IMG/VR virus record: IMGVR_UViG_3300030098_001887
Span: 1-31,398 of that record
Strand: one strand, 5' to 3'
DNA length: 31,398 nt
Source: a virus
Shown: in pieces, positions 17,029-24,847 of the stretch
Layout: every line of letters begins with the position of its first letter
How positions within the stretch are numbered: position 1 is the first letter of the stretch
The notes under the pieces: generated by a model
Told to the model about the DNA's origin: nothing
The model's database searches: none
Seen by the model: only the letters and a program-made list of their open reading frames with translations
Position numbers and translations under genes: made by a program

Positions 17029-17487
17029 CTAACCTTGGTTATTTTCTTTATTTTTCCATTTCCAGTATTCACTAGGAAGTTGGCGATCAGCATCAATAAA
17101 CTCAGTATCATATGTAACAGGATTACCAGACGGATCTAATCCTACATGATCTTTCCAAGAATGTTCCTTACCAAAGGAAGTTTTATTAAAGATAGGTGCC
17201 CGTTGAGTAGGGTCGATGTGAGTCCCGTGTGCGATCGTCAGCGGTTTACTCCTTGCAGTATCTAGATTTGGTATTGTGAGCTGTTCGTGACTAGGTGGTG
17301 GTACATCGTTGTCGTTATCATCATCAGGATTATTATCCTCCCTTCTGTAAACATCGTGAGGAGAGCCACCGGTGAATGTAGCAGTATTCCAACCTCCTAC
17401 TAATCCAGGCACGTCTTCTACTAATCCAGGCTCAAGTGTATTAAGAATGGCCTGTCGTCTTCGTTCTTCAAGAGTAGCTATGTTCAT
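17029..17487 (-). CDS. Hypothetical protein between scaffold and hli
   Basis: I do not recognise this 152-residue protein. The N-terminus has ATLEERRRQAILNTLEPGL, probably a helix, then a glycine-containing stretch and a very acidic Asp/Asn run (REDNNPDDDNDNDVPPP, residues about 49-65), which looks like a flexible linker. The C-terminal half is polar (HGTHIDPTQRAPIF, DTEFIDADRQLPSEYWKWK). No signal peptide or membrane segment. The ATG overlaps the stop of the 64-residue gene (ATGA), so the two are co-translated. Its place in the structural module suggests a minor virion or assembly protein, which is inference only. Confidence 0.75.
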   Translation of the reverse strand: MNIATLEERRRQAILNTLEPGLVEDVPGLVGGWNTATFTGGSPHDVYRREDNNPDDDNDNDVPPPSHEQLTIPNLDTARSKPLTIAHGTHIDPTQRAPIFNKTSFGKEHSWKDHVGLDPSGNPVTYDTEFIDADRQLPSEYWKWKNKENNQG

Positions 17488-17678
17488 GGTTTTTCCTTAT
17501 TCTTATCATATGCTTCTAGCTGTTTTCTTTCGTCTTCCGTACAGAAACCTGCTTCACATTTTTGTCTTATTACATCTGCTTTCCTGCGTGTTAACTTTTT
17601 AGAGAAAAATCCACTTGATACGGGACGTTTCTGGCCTATAGTCAATCCGTTTCCTGGTCTCGGTATCCGCCGTGCCAT
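17484..17678 (-). CDS. Small basic hypothetical protein after the scaffold gene
   Basis: This 64-residue, Arg/Lys-rich protein is unrecognised. The N-terminus MARRIPRPGNGLTIGQKRPVSSGF is basic and unstructured; the C-terminal half has KLTRRKADVIRQKCEAGFCTEDERKQLEAY, which looks like a helix-turn-helix-sized pair of short helices with two cysteines 6 apart. A strong AGGAG lies about 9 bases before the ATG at 17678, so the gene is probably well translated. It follows the scaffold gene by 13 bases and overlaps the next gene by 4 bases. Confidence 0.75.
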   Translation of the reverse strand: MARRIPRPGNGLTIGQKRPVSSGFFSKKLTRRKADVIRQKCEAGFCTEDERKQLEAYDKNKEKP

Positions 17679-17691
17679 AATTAAATCTCCT

Positions 17692-18474
17692 TTAAAAATT
17701 AATGTTTGATCGTTCTAGTTTATCCATAACCTCTTTACGAAAGGCAGGATCCTTGTCGTACCGGGGATCGTTCATAGCGCTAACGACTTCTTGTTGACTT
17801 CGGAATTGGTCATTGCTTTGTCTAGGTGCTTTACCTTGTAGTGTTTTACCTTCAAACCCTACGGCATCATTGTAAGCATAAGCTAAAGATCGAATAGCAA
17901 AGAACGCTGCTAGTGGATCACCACGCTGCATTACAGCATCAAACATATCTATTTCTTCTTTGTTTAATGTGTCTTGAGCCCAAGTTAGCATATTACCATA
18001 ATTCTCATCACCGCCAACAATACCTTTTAAATCGGCTATGTCTTTTTCCGTAAAGTCTCTATTTTTAGGGGTTGAGTCTTCGTTACTTTTTTGCCTTTCA
18101 TCTAAATACAATTGTGCTAAATCTGTAGTACTCATAGACTCAAGCTTATCCAAAGTCTCTTTTGAGTACTCTTGTTTAGAAGTAGCTTCTTCCCATAAGG
18201 TATCTAAAATATTAACTGAGGTTTCTTCTGTTTCAGTTTCAGTTTCTGTTTTTTTAGCAGTTGAGGTTTCTGGCTCGTCTTGACTACTAAGTTTTTGCTG
18301 AAGCTCGAGGTAACCTTTTTCTAGCTCCTCTGCATTCTTATATTTACCTGCTAATAAGTTATCTTGAGCCTCTTGTATTTGTTCACCGACTCGTAAAGAG
18401 TCTTGTTCTTCAGCAGACAAATTATCCAGAGTTGTGGTTTCTGGTTGGCTCTCCATTGTTAATGTTTCTGACAT
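17692..18474 (-). CDS. Capsid assembly (scaffold) protein, T7 gp9-like
   Basis: At 260 residues it is slightly shorter than T7 gp9 (307). It is very acidic and helical: SAEEQDSLRVGEQIQEAQDNLLAGKYKNAEELEKGYLELQ-type sequence in the N-terminal third (KYKNAEELEKGYLELQ is a common scaffold signature in T7-like phages), a Thr/Glu linker (TETETEETS) and a helical C-terminal region containing DPRYDKDPAFRKEVMDKLERS. The C-terminal helix normally contacts the capsid protein. It lies 4 bases after the portal gene, as in T7 8-9. In T7 gene 10 would come next; here the photosynthesis cassette is inserted between them. Confidence 0.9.
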   Translation of the reverse strand: MSETLTMESQPETTTLDNLSAEEQDSLRVGEQIQEAQDNLLAGKYKNAEELEKGYLELQQKLSSQDEPETSTAKKTETETETEETSVNILDTLWEEATSKQEYSKETLDKLESMSTTDLAQLYLDERQKSNEDSTPKNRDFTEKDIADLKGIVGGDENYGNMLTWAQDTLNKEEIDMFDAVMQRGDPLAAFFAIRSLAYAYNDAVGFEGKTLQGKAPRQSNDQFRSQQEVVSAMNDPRYDKDPAFRKEVMDKLERSNINF

Positions 18475-18478
18475 CTAA

Positions 18479-20086
18479 TTATAGTGTTTGTGGTGGTGCT
18501 TGTTGTTGTTGTTGTTCTATTGCTTGTGCCTGTGCTTCTGCTTGCATCTGCTCAACTATTTGTGGATTCTTAGTAGGATCAAGCATTGGAGAGTTCATAA
18601 TATTAGGTGTTTGTTTAATAGCCTCCATTTCAGCTTGTTGAGCTAGAGCTGCTTGCTGCTCAGTTTGTACATCTTGCATTGACTTAACTAAATTAAGTAC
18701 GTCAATACCTTGTGCTGCAGCTAATCGTTTAATTACTTCTTCGGGATTTATATACGTAGTTATTGCTTCTGGTCCCATGGTAGTTGCAATAGTCTGTAAG
18801 AAGCCACCAAGTGCTTGTACATCCTGTCCTCTACCTAATGAATTTATACCAGCTACAATGATAGGTTTCACCATACCCTTGGGTATACGTGGAATCTCTC
18901 CTGTCTTCTGGAATATAGTAAGTTTTCTATTGAGATAAGGTACTAGAAACTCTACAGTGAGTAACCCAAAGAGGCCTCCGAGCTGCTGTTCTAATTCCAA
19001 TTGTGTCATGCGTACTTCTTCAGCAGTTGTACGTTCACTATGACGTACCGAGAGTATTAAAAATGCCTCGTTTAACCGCTTCTCTAAAGTTTGCATGTGC
19101 TGTAATGCCGTAGCAAAATCAGCCGTTTTTCCAACTTGTACGACTCCGATATCATCTGGACGTCCTTGGACGATTGCTCCGTTACCTGCAGAGGCGAGGG
19201 TCTGGGGTTTAGTAGTGCTGGAAGGTGATACTACAAAAACAACTTTAGCAGCTGCTGCAGAGCCTTCTACGATAGCCTGAGAGAGTGCCTCTAAAGACTT
19301 AAGATCGCCTATAAACTGACCTACTCTACCACGCCCATATGCTTCACCATCTACTGTATTAAAACGTAGGGGGAGCCAGGGGGTACTGTCAACAGGTGCT
19401 TTACTTTGTGATCCGGGAAGTATTTGATCGTGTACTTCTTGATGCCATATAAATCGGTTGTTGTCACGCTTTACGTGAGTGTAGACATCGCATTCTTTAT
19501 TCCCTTGAGGGTCATTAGGTGCTTGTTGATATTCAGCTTTAAGTGACTCATAATTAGGAATTAAATCTTTATTTATGCTTTCTTTTGTGATAATTTCAAT
19601 CACGTCGCCGTTGCCATCTCGTTCTACTACGTAACGATTAAGAGGGAATAATTTCAGTCCTGGTTTATCCATAAAGATAAGAGCATTACCACCTACAACA
19701 AGATGCTGTAATGCTTGGTGTATTACTACACGATCATCTGATGCAGCGATAGCGTCAAGAATAGTACGCTCTATCTTCGCAAAAGATAAGTCAAGTTCTG
19801 ATTTTATTTGAGGACTAAACTCTTGTCCTAACTGAGACTCATCTAGCTGTAGCTTAAAGAAGCTAGTCTGTGGAGGCACGAGTGATAGAGATAGCTTTGA
19901 TGCTAACGCTACAACCCCTTTAGCCCCTACGGATTGCCAAGGTGTCAACAGTTTTTTCATACTTTTCGAGTACTCTTCGTTTCCTCGTATAAGATATGGT
20001 AGTGTAAGTTTAGTTGCTTCTTCCGCTTCGGTTAGAAACTGGGAACGATCACTGGATAAATTATCATACCTAGATTTTGCTGTCAT
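18479..20086 (-). CDS. Portal (head-to-tail connector), T7 gp8-like
   Basis: At 535 residues it is almost the same length as T7 gp8 (536). It is the dodecameric ring at one capsid vertex through which DNA is packaged and ejected. Recognisable blocks are RSQFLTEAEEATKLTLPYL near the N-terminus, TPWQSVGAKGVVALASKLSL, DGEAYGRGRVGQFIGDLKSLE (the strongest podovirus portal signature, around residues 240-260) and RHSERTTAEEVRMTQLELEQ (about residues 350-370). The C-terminal 60 residues are Gln/Ala rich and form a helical barrel-like tail (AEAQAQAIEQQQQQAPP). Confidence 0.95.
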   Translation of the reverse strand: MTAKSRYDNLSSDRSQFLTEAEEATKLTLPYLIRGNEEYSKSMKKLLTPWQSVGAKGVVALASKLSLSLVPPQTSFFKLQLDESQLGQEFSPQIKSELDLSFAKIERTILDAIAASDDRVVIHQALQHLVVGGNALIFMDKPGLKLFPLNRYVVERDGNGDVIEIITKESINKDLIPNYESLKAEYQQAPNDPQGNKECDVYTHVKRDNNRFIWHQEVHDQILPGSQSKAPVDSTPWLPLRFNTVDGEAYGRGRVGQFIGDLKSLEALSQAIVEGSAAAAKVVFVVSPSSTTKPQTLASAGNGAIVQGRPDDIGVVQVGKTADFATALQHMQTLEKRLNEAFLILSVRHSERTTAEEVRMTQLELEQQLGGLFGLLTVEFLVPYLNRKLTIFQKTGEIPRIPKGMVKPIIVAGINSLGRGQDVQALGGFLQTIATTMGPEAITTYINPEEVIKRLAAAQGIDVLNLVKSMQDVQTEQQAALAQQAEMEAIKQTPNIMNSPMLDPTKNPQIVEQMQAEAQAQAIEQQQQQAPPQTL

Positions 20087-20089
20087 GAT

Positions 20090-20398
20090 TTAAAAATAAT
20101 TTCTATTAAACATATTAGTAAATGCTCCTACTGGTTTAAGCTTAGGATCATTCTGTATCATCATTTGGTTTAGATATGGTTGTTGTAGATCTCTTAGTCT
20201 TTTGGGACGATCTCTACGTAGGGATGGAATTGGTGTAGTTAGTGGTAGCTGTTGTGGTACGGGCAGAGTACCCTGTCCAGAAAAGTTATTAAGTAAACGT
20301 TTCCTTTGAGTCAGGGGTAACTGCCTAACAGCACCCGGTTTCATATCAGGTACATTATTCTGTACAACCGGGAATCTACTGTTTACATTAAATCTCAT
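20090..20398 (-). CDS. Hypothetical protein upstream of the portal gene
   Basis: From the first ATG (20398) this is a 102-residue protein (MRFNVNSRFPVVQNN). The frame extends 10 codons upstream to a TTG, less likely. It is rich in Pro, Gln, Arg and Asn, with LPLTQRKRLLNNFSGQGTLP and PSLRRDRPKRLRDLQQPYL, and ends TNMFNRNYF. It looks basic and largely disordered, with no membrane segment or cysteine. It overlaps the previous small gene by 11 bases and stops 3 bases before the portal gene. Its position suggests a small virion or assembly factor, but no family is recognised. Confidence 0.7.
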   Translation of the reverse strand: MRFNVNSRFPVVQNNVPDMKPGAVRQLPLTQRKRLLNNFSGQGTLPVPQQLPLTTPIPSLRRDRPKRLRDLQQPYLNQMMIQNDPKLKPVGAFTNMFNRNYF

Positions 20399-20585
20399 CT
20401 TTGTTAATCCGTTTAGTATACCATTCAACCACTGAACGTTGACCTGCTTTATACATGACAGAGTTCAGGTCTTCTTTAGGGTGGGGGTTAACTTGTGGGA
20501 ATGTTTCTTCTAGCTCTATTTGTATAGAACTAAGTGTTGGTCCAATAATGGACTCAAGCATATTGTGGGAGGTTGTTGTTTGCAT
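20388..20585 (-). CDS. Small hypothetical protein after the RNR beta gene
   Basis: About 65 residues, starting at the ATG at 20585 (a TTG two codons earlier and an ATG at 20561 are alternatives; none has a clear Shine-Dalgarno). It is acidic with a helix-like C-terminal half: LSSIQIELEETFPQ, then PKEDLNSVMYKAGQRSVVEWYTKRI. The frame overlaps the end of the RNR beta gene by about 30 bases and the start of the next ORF by 11 bases, which supports real translation in this tightly packed region. The MYKAGQRSVVEWYTKRI end is typical of small conserved phage proteins, but I cannot name it. Confidence 0.65.
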   Translation of the reverse strand: MQTTTSHNMLESIIGPTLSSIQIELEETFPQVNPHPKEDLNSVMYKAGQRSVVEWYTKRINKDEI

Positions 20586-21276
20586 GTTCAAAAAATGCTG
20601 GCATTCTAGCTGCTTTCGTATCAGAGAACTGCGGAGCCTTTCCTTGATACATTAACTGATCGCTTGCATCCAGCCAAAATTGTTTATCTAAGTATTTATC
20701 GTTAGTATTTATACCTAGTGGTTGTACTATCCAGTTAATGGTCGCCTTACGAAGTTTATCCAAACTGCTAGAAGGACGAAGACCCAACTCAGCACATACA
20801 AGGCTATTTGTAGCAACGTGGATTTGTTCATCTCTGGATATATCAGCCGATACTGTTCTGAGAGCAGCGTCACCATTAAACCTAAAGAAAGGAAGTAAAA
20901 CAAAAAATATAGCTCGTTCTGCAACGAGAGCTTTGGTAATAGTATGATCGGGGTGTTCAATCCAGGCATCTCTCAACCTCATTGCTTCGTATTCTGATCG
21001 CTCGTCAGCACCATGGGCGTCAACAATGTAACCAAGAGCGAGATCGTGTTTGATCTCATCTTTAACGTTTGACGTAAGTAATGTGCGAGCGAGCTCAGGG
21101 ACTTCTTTTTCCAGCCCTTGAGTAATAAACTCTCCAACTGGTAGCTCCATATGACGTATTGCGAGAGCACGTTTGATGGTTTCTTCAGCACCTTCTTTCA
21201 ATTCTCCTTTAGTAGGTTGGACCGGTGTCCAAGTTCTTTTTCTATCTAATAATGTTTGGTATGGATGTTTTCTCAT
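20554..21276 (-). CDS. nrdB: Ribonucleotide reductase class I beta subunit, divergent (cyanopodovirus type)
   Basis: This 240-residue ferritin-like protein would hold the dimetal site that starts radical chemistry for the adjacent alpha subunit. Candidate metal ligands fall in four helices: Glu44 (MELPVGE), Glu74 and His77 (DEIKH), Glu120 (VAERAIFF), Glu150 and His153 (DEQIH). That spacing matches R2 proteins. The residue four after the first His, where E. coli R2 has its radical Tyr122, is Leu81. It is much shorter than a normal R2 (about 375). Published reannotation of P-SSP7 RNR identified an overlooked class I beta subunit of this kind and proposed a novel subclass; this protein agrees. 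The ATG at 21276 overlaps the alpha stop by 4 bases (ATGA); an upstream ATG at 21291 is also possible. Confidence 0.8.
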   Translation of the reverse strand: MRKHPYQTLLDRKRTWTPVQPTKGELKEGAEETIKRALAIRHMELPVGEFITQGLEKEVPELARTLLTSNVKDEIKHDLALGYIVDAHGADERSEYEAMRLRDAWIEHPDHTITKALVAERAIFFVLLPFFRFNGDAALRTVSADISRDEQIHVATNSLVCAELGLRPSSSLDKLRKATINWIVQPLGINTNDKYLDKQFWLDASDQLMYQGKAPQFSDTKAARMPAFFEHANNNLPQYA

Positions 21277-22682
21277 TGTTCGCAGTCGCATTTGATCTTG
21301 TGATTGTCATCCGGTACAAAATCCGGATCAGGTACTCTTGTAAAGATCTCTTCTAAATAATCATCAACATCTGTATCAGCTAATGCAGCATAGGCATCAG
21401 ACTTATCTTGTACATCGCCCATGACTTGAAGAGAATAGTATAAAGAAGTTTGGGGACTAGCCAGCCAATCTTCTATAAATGCTTCGTTATATGTTACTAC
21501 ATCACTCCAAGAGTTGAAGCTGTAGCCGTGAAGCAATCCTGTCCTATCGAGCATGATCATGATGTTGTCTGCTACACGCTTGTAAGCGTCCCAACCAACT
21601 TCACTTGCTATCTCAACGTTTCCGTAGTTTACTCTTTCTACTCCAAATTCACCGGAGTCTCTATCTACAGTTTTGGCTATTGGTGGTGCTATCTCGGGTG
21701 TGCATGTAAAGCCGTCTAGGTCTTTACTGCGATAGCTACAACTGGCAGTGGGTGCAATAGCGAACGCCCTTACCATATTATTCTGTCTAGCTATTTGAGC
21801 TGCCTCAAAAATAGCTATATTTAACGACTCAGCTAAGAGACCTGCGGGGTCTTTAGCCGGCTTTCCTCTATTTACTTTGTCTAAAGCTGTTCCGAAATCC
21901 TCATAACTTATGCTATAACGTCTGAGGAGGTTGGCAAGACCGAGCACTCCGAGCCCAACTTGTCTGTCAATTTCCGGGGTAAGGTACTCTCCAGAGTCTC
22001 CAACACCTGTCCTGCCATGGAGATCACACAACTGGGACATGCCTGATACGAAAGCCTCTTGTAGGTTGTCGATTGTACAGGCACCGAAATTGACATGCTG
22101 TAACAAGCAAGTTCCACGTGAGGGCAGGTATACTTCAAGGCAGACGTTTCCATAGATACGCTCCCCGGATTCTGTATGTTTGATTTTATTGAGCCAAACG
22201 TCTCCTGATTTGATTCCATAGATTAAAGCATCCTTTGTAGTTTGATCTGCAAACTTCCACATGTCATCGTCAATGTCGATACAACGCTTGACCCAAGGTA
22301 ACTCAGATCTGCTTGCAGTTATAAAGTCCACCGCATCTGGGTGGGATAGATCGAGGTGCAATACAACAGCACCATTTTTGTAAGCTCCACCTCTTCTCAA
22401 GGTTTCGTTTAGAGCTGAATATATTTTACCGAAACTAACAGGACCCGTAGCTACAAGTCCTTTATTATTTGTTGTCCCTGCTGGTCTAAGCTTAGACAGG
22501 TGGATAGCACATCCAGCACCATAACGTAGTGCATGGGATGCAAACCTCCAGCTAGCTTCTATACCATTAGCACCCTCCATAGTGTCTTCGACTACAAATG
22601 TGGTGCATGAAACAGGTAATCGGGATTCTGGGTTATCCAACCAAGATTGGACCCGACCAGTGCGGGAGATTAATTGTGACAT
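21273..22682 (-). CDS. nrdA: Ribonucleotide reductase alpha subunit, short cyanopodovirus form
   Basis: It reduces ribonucleotides to deoxyribonucleotides to feed phage DNA synthesis. At 469 residues it is about 60% of a standard class I alpha, with no N-terminal ATP cone. The active-site elements are present: Cys26 in RLPVSCTTF (first redox Cys), N179-x-C181-x-E183 (YGNVCLEV) with the thiyl-radical Cys181, Cys192 (RGTCLL) as probable redox partner, the PTAS phosphate-binding motif (IAPTASCSY), and a C-terminal CDC pair (Cys465/467) for re-reduction. Relatives such as the P-SSP7 protein were long called class II (B12-dependent); the beta-subunit gene overlapping its stop codon argues for class I. 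It starts 3 bases after the tiny 46-codon ORF. Confidence 0.93.
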   Translation of the reverse strand: MSQLISRTGRVQSWLDNPESRLPVSCTTFVVEDTMEGANGIEASWRFASHALRYGAGCAIHLSKLRPAGTTNNKGLVATGPVSFGKIYSALNETLRRGGAYKNGAVVLHLDLSHPDAVDFITASRSELPWVKRCIDIDDDMWKFADQTTKDALIYGIKSGDVWLNKIKHTESGERIYGNVCLEVYLPSRGTCLLQHVNFGACTIDNLQEAFVSGMSQLCDLHGRTGVGDSGEYLTPEIDRQVGLGVLGLANLLRRYSISYEDFGTALDKVNRGKPAKDPAGLLAESLNIAIFEAAQIARQNNMVRAFAIAPTASCSYRSKDLDGFTCTPEIAPPIAKTVDRDSGEFGVERVNYGNVEIASEVGWDAYKRVADNIMIMLDRTGLLHGYSFNSWSDVVTYNEAFIEDWLASPQTSLYYSLQVMGDVQDKSDAYAALADTDVDDYLEEIFTRVPDPDFVPDDNHKIKCDCEQ

Positions 22683-22685
22683 TTT

Positions 22686-22826
22686 CTAAATAATAATAGT
22701 ATTTTCTAATAATTCTTTTAACGCATTTCCTAATGCGAAATTTTGTTTTTGTAAAGCAAGGAAGACAGTAATTACAGCCTCCTTCTGATCATAATTCTGT
22801 CTTAATTTATCTTCAATCACTCTCAT
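22686..22826 (-). CDS. 46-residue hypothetical protein between exonuclease and RNR
   Basis: It starts at the ATG at 22826, one base after the exonuclease stop, with AGGA about 7 bases upstream inside the exonuclease gene. The product MRVIEDKLRQNYDQKEAVIT... is an amphipathic helical peptide ending LKELLENTIII. In-frame starts further upstream (ATG 22844, TTG 22913) would overlap the exonuclease more. The clean spacing on both sides (1 and 3 bases) supports a real gene. Function unknown. Confidence 0.6.
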   Translation of the reverse strand: MRVIEDKLRQNYDQKEAVITVFLALQKQNFALGNALKELLENTIII

Positions 22827-22827
22827 C

Positions 22828-23577
22828 TTAAAGTCCTGCTCCATCGTTAATAGAGTAAGAGTCTCCGGGTGTCCAGAATTTTGGGGTTCTGCGTCTGAAA
22901 TCATAATCTTCAACTGTAAGTATTCGAGCTAACCGAGCGTTAACTAAAGCATCTTGTTCTGTTAACCCTTTATCTGTAAAAGCTTTTACAACTGTAGACC
23001 AGCTGTAGCCTTCTTTGTTAAAAAGAGCTTCTGCCCTCTTTACTCCTATCCCCGGTACTCCACTGTAGCCGTCTGTCTGATCACCAGCTAATGTCTGGAT
23101 TAGATGCCACTTAGCACCCTCTTCAGCGGTGATGTCTTGAGTGGTATCGAGGTTGTATAGTTTACCGGGAATCTGTTTCATGTCTTTGTCAGGTGAAACA
23201 ATAATGTTACCGGGATGTTTTGTAGCGTAAATACCCATGGCATCATCCGCTTCTAACTCAGGCAGGATCTGTACGTCCTGCTCAAGTTTTAATTCTCGTA
23301 TAATTCGTTTATATCCACACGGCTTTTTTCTATTTCTATGACCTTTGTATGCTGGTAAGATTTTTTTCCGAAAATTTATAGTATCTGAAAAGAATAAAAT
23401 CAGCGGGGTAAAGGAGCCAAATCGGTTCCTAATCTTTGAGAGCTCGTGTGTGACAGCTTTATATGCATCAGAGAAATTACTGGTAACAAGAATAACATCT
23501 TCTCCAAAGTCAATCTCAGTTTCAGCTGCTGCACAGCATTTATAAACGATATAATCTGCATCAATTAATAAATTCAT
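22828..23577 (-). CDS. 5'-3' exonuclease, T7 gp6-like (FEN family)
   Basis: This 249-residue FEN/PIN-fold nuclease (T7 gp6: 300) degrades host DNA and removes primers in phage replication and recombination. MNLLIDADYIVYKCC carries the first metal-binding Asp, and ILPAYKGHRNRKKP is the typical arch/bridge region with basic residues. ELEADDAMGI supplies the Glu-x-Asp-Asp cluster, VSPDKDMKQI the next Asp pair, and GDQTDGYSGVPGIGVKRAEAL the last Asp plus the helix-hairpin-helix DNA-binding motif. All acidic catalytic positions expected in the family appear intact. It follows the DNA polymerase ORF by 7 bases, as in T7 5-6. Confidence 0.94.
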   Translation of the reverse strand: MNLLIDADYIVYKCCAAAETEIDFGEDVILVTSNFSDAYKAVTHELSKIRNRFGSFTPLILFFSDTINFRKKILPAYKGHRNRKKPCGYKRIIRELKLEQDVQILPELEADDAMGIYATKHPGNIIVSPDKDMKQIPGKLYNLDTTQDITAEEGAKWHLIQTLAGDQTDGYSGVPGIGVKRAEALFNKEGYSWSTVVKAFTDKGLTEQDALVNARLARILTVEDYDFRRRTPKFWTPGDSYSINDGAGL

Positions 23578-23584
23578 ATGGTGG

Positions 23585-24847
23585 TTAGTGTACGTCCGCC
23601 CAAGTAGTCCCTATCTTAGCTTCCGCTGCAATAGGACATCTTAAGTGGTAATGTTCGCCAGCTAATGTGGCGGATTTTTCGAGCCATTGTGCCAATCTAT
23701 CGGCATCTTTTGGACAACATTCGTAATTCAGCTCGTCGTGTACGAATGATACTTGATGTGCTTGGTCTGGTAATTGACTGTGAATCAATACCATCCATCT
23801 TTTGGCAATGGTGGCGGCTGATCCTTGTAAGAGGTAGTTGAGAAACTTATGCCCTTTGTCAACCCTGATATGACGACCATCGACGGCACGTGCGAAATTT
23901 CTCGCTGAACACTTCTGACAAGCTTCCAGCAACTCTGCAAGACCCGGAATGGCATTAACATAAGCTTTACGTATGTTGGCTCCCTTCTTCGCTGCAGCAG
24001 TCTCCGATAACTGTTTATCAAAACTCCTCCCTAATTTAACGTTACCGGCTCCATAAAGGAAGGCGTAGGTAACTGTTTTAACTTGTCTTCTTGTAATTCC
24101 AATTTTATCTGCATTGGTTTGGTGTATATCTCCTGTCGTGAGTATTTTAGCATATCGTCCCTTGTCGTATCTGGCAAGATAATGTGCGAGCATGCGGAGC
24201 TCAATGCCGCTAAGATCAGCACTGACCAATATCTTCTTTGGACTTGCTGTGAATAGGCGTCTAAATCGTTCATCTGATGGTACTTGGGCTAAGTTAGGTT
24301 TTCTATGAGCACATCTAAATGTATTAGTAGCAACTGAACAGTGGTGATGTATCCGGCTAGACGTCGTAACAAGCTTCTGCCATGCGTTCACGCCTTCCGA
24401 GATCATCCCCAATTTCTTGGTAATATCTAGACATTTGAGAAATAACAGGGCTGTCTCCGACCCAATATCTTTTAATACGATCTCGTCGATAACCGCCTTC
24501 CCTGAAGCTGTTAGCGAGCTCGGGGTCCAATTCTCGTGCGTCTTCAGAATCCATGCTATTTGATCTCTTGATGTTGGGTTTAATTGTTTGAGTTTAGTGA
24601 AGGAAGATCCTTGTATGTATCCTTGTGTCCGGTTATTTCGCTTAGGAGTGAACACTGATCCTGCAACGAAAGCGTATTTCCTTCGTAATATGTCAGTAGT
24701 TTCTTCCAATTCTCCTCGGAGAGTTTGTTCAAGTTTCCGTGCAGAGCTTTCATCAAAATACCATCCATGTTGTTCTTGTTGTTGTAATATGTGTGCGACC
24801 TGATGTTCTAATTGGACCCAATCAGGTAAGGGTGGAAATGTTGACAT
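23585..24847 (-). CDS. DNA polymerase, polymerase domain (family A, T7 gp5-like, split gene)
   Basis: From the ATG at 24847 (MSTFPPLPDWVQLEH) this is 420 residues covering thumb, palm and fingers. Motif A is SADLSGIELR with Asp211. The O-helix is RRQVKTVTYAFLYGAG with Arg253, Lys257 and Tyr261 (equivalent to T7 Tyr526). Motif C is VHDE at 370-372. All catalytic residues are therefore present. The thumb insertion that binds thioredoxin in T7 pol looks much reduced: only about 35-40 residues lie between KYAFVAG and NPTSRDQI. The 3'-5' exonuclease lies in a separate upstream frame; the two overlap by 40 bases and are offset by -1. Either two polypeptides are made, a frameshift joins them, or one base is missing. 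The start ATG has no convincing Shine-Dalgarno. Confidence 0.93.
   Translation of the reverse strand: MSTFPPLPDWVQLEHQVAHILQQQEQHGWYFDESSARKLEQTLRGELEETTDILRRKYAFVAGSVFTPKRNNRTQGYIQGSSFTKLKQLNPTSRDQIAWILKTHENWTPSSLTASGKAVIDEIVLKDIGSETALLFLKCLDITKKLGMISEGVNAWQKLVTTSSRIHHHCSVATNTFRCAHRKPNLAQVPSDERFRRLFTASPKKILVSADLSGIELRMLAHYLARYDKGRYAKILTTGDIHQTNADKIGITRRQVKTVTYAFLYGAGNVKLGRSFDKQLSETAAAKKGANIRKAYVNAIPGLAELLEACQKCSARNFARAVDGRHIRVDKGHKFLNYLLQGSAATIAKRWMVLIHSQLPDQAHQVSFVHDELNYECCPKDADRLAQWLEKSATLAGEHYHLRCPIAAEAKIGTTWADVH

Noticed and set aside
20727-21191. Alternative minus-strand frames inside the RNR beta gene, one with hydrophobic stretches
   Set aside because: The beta-subunit frame explains the region with coherent metal-ligand motifs; the others lack ribosome sites and motifs.
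21273-22682. Annotation of the RNR as class II (B12-dependent)
   Set aside because: A ferritin-like beta subunit gene with dimetal ligand spacing overlaps its stop codon, and the cyanopodovirus enzyme has been reclassified as class I.
24808-24847. Programmed -1 frameshift site in the DNA polymerase overlap
   Set aside because: No slippery heptamer of the usual form is in frame and no obvious stimulatory hairpin follows; kept only as one of three options in the findings.
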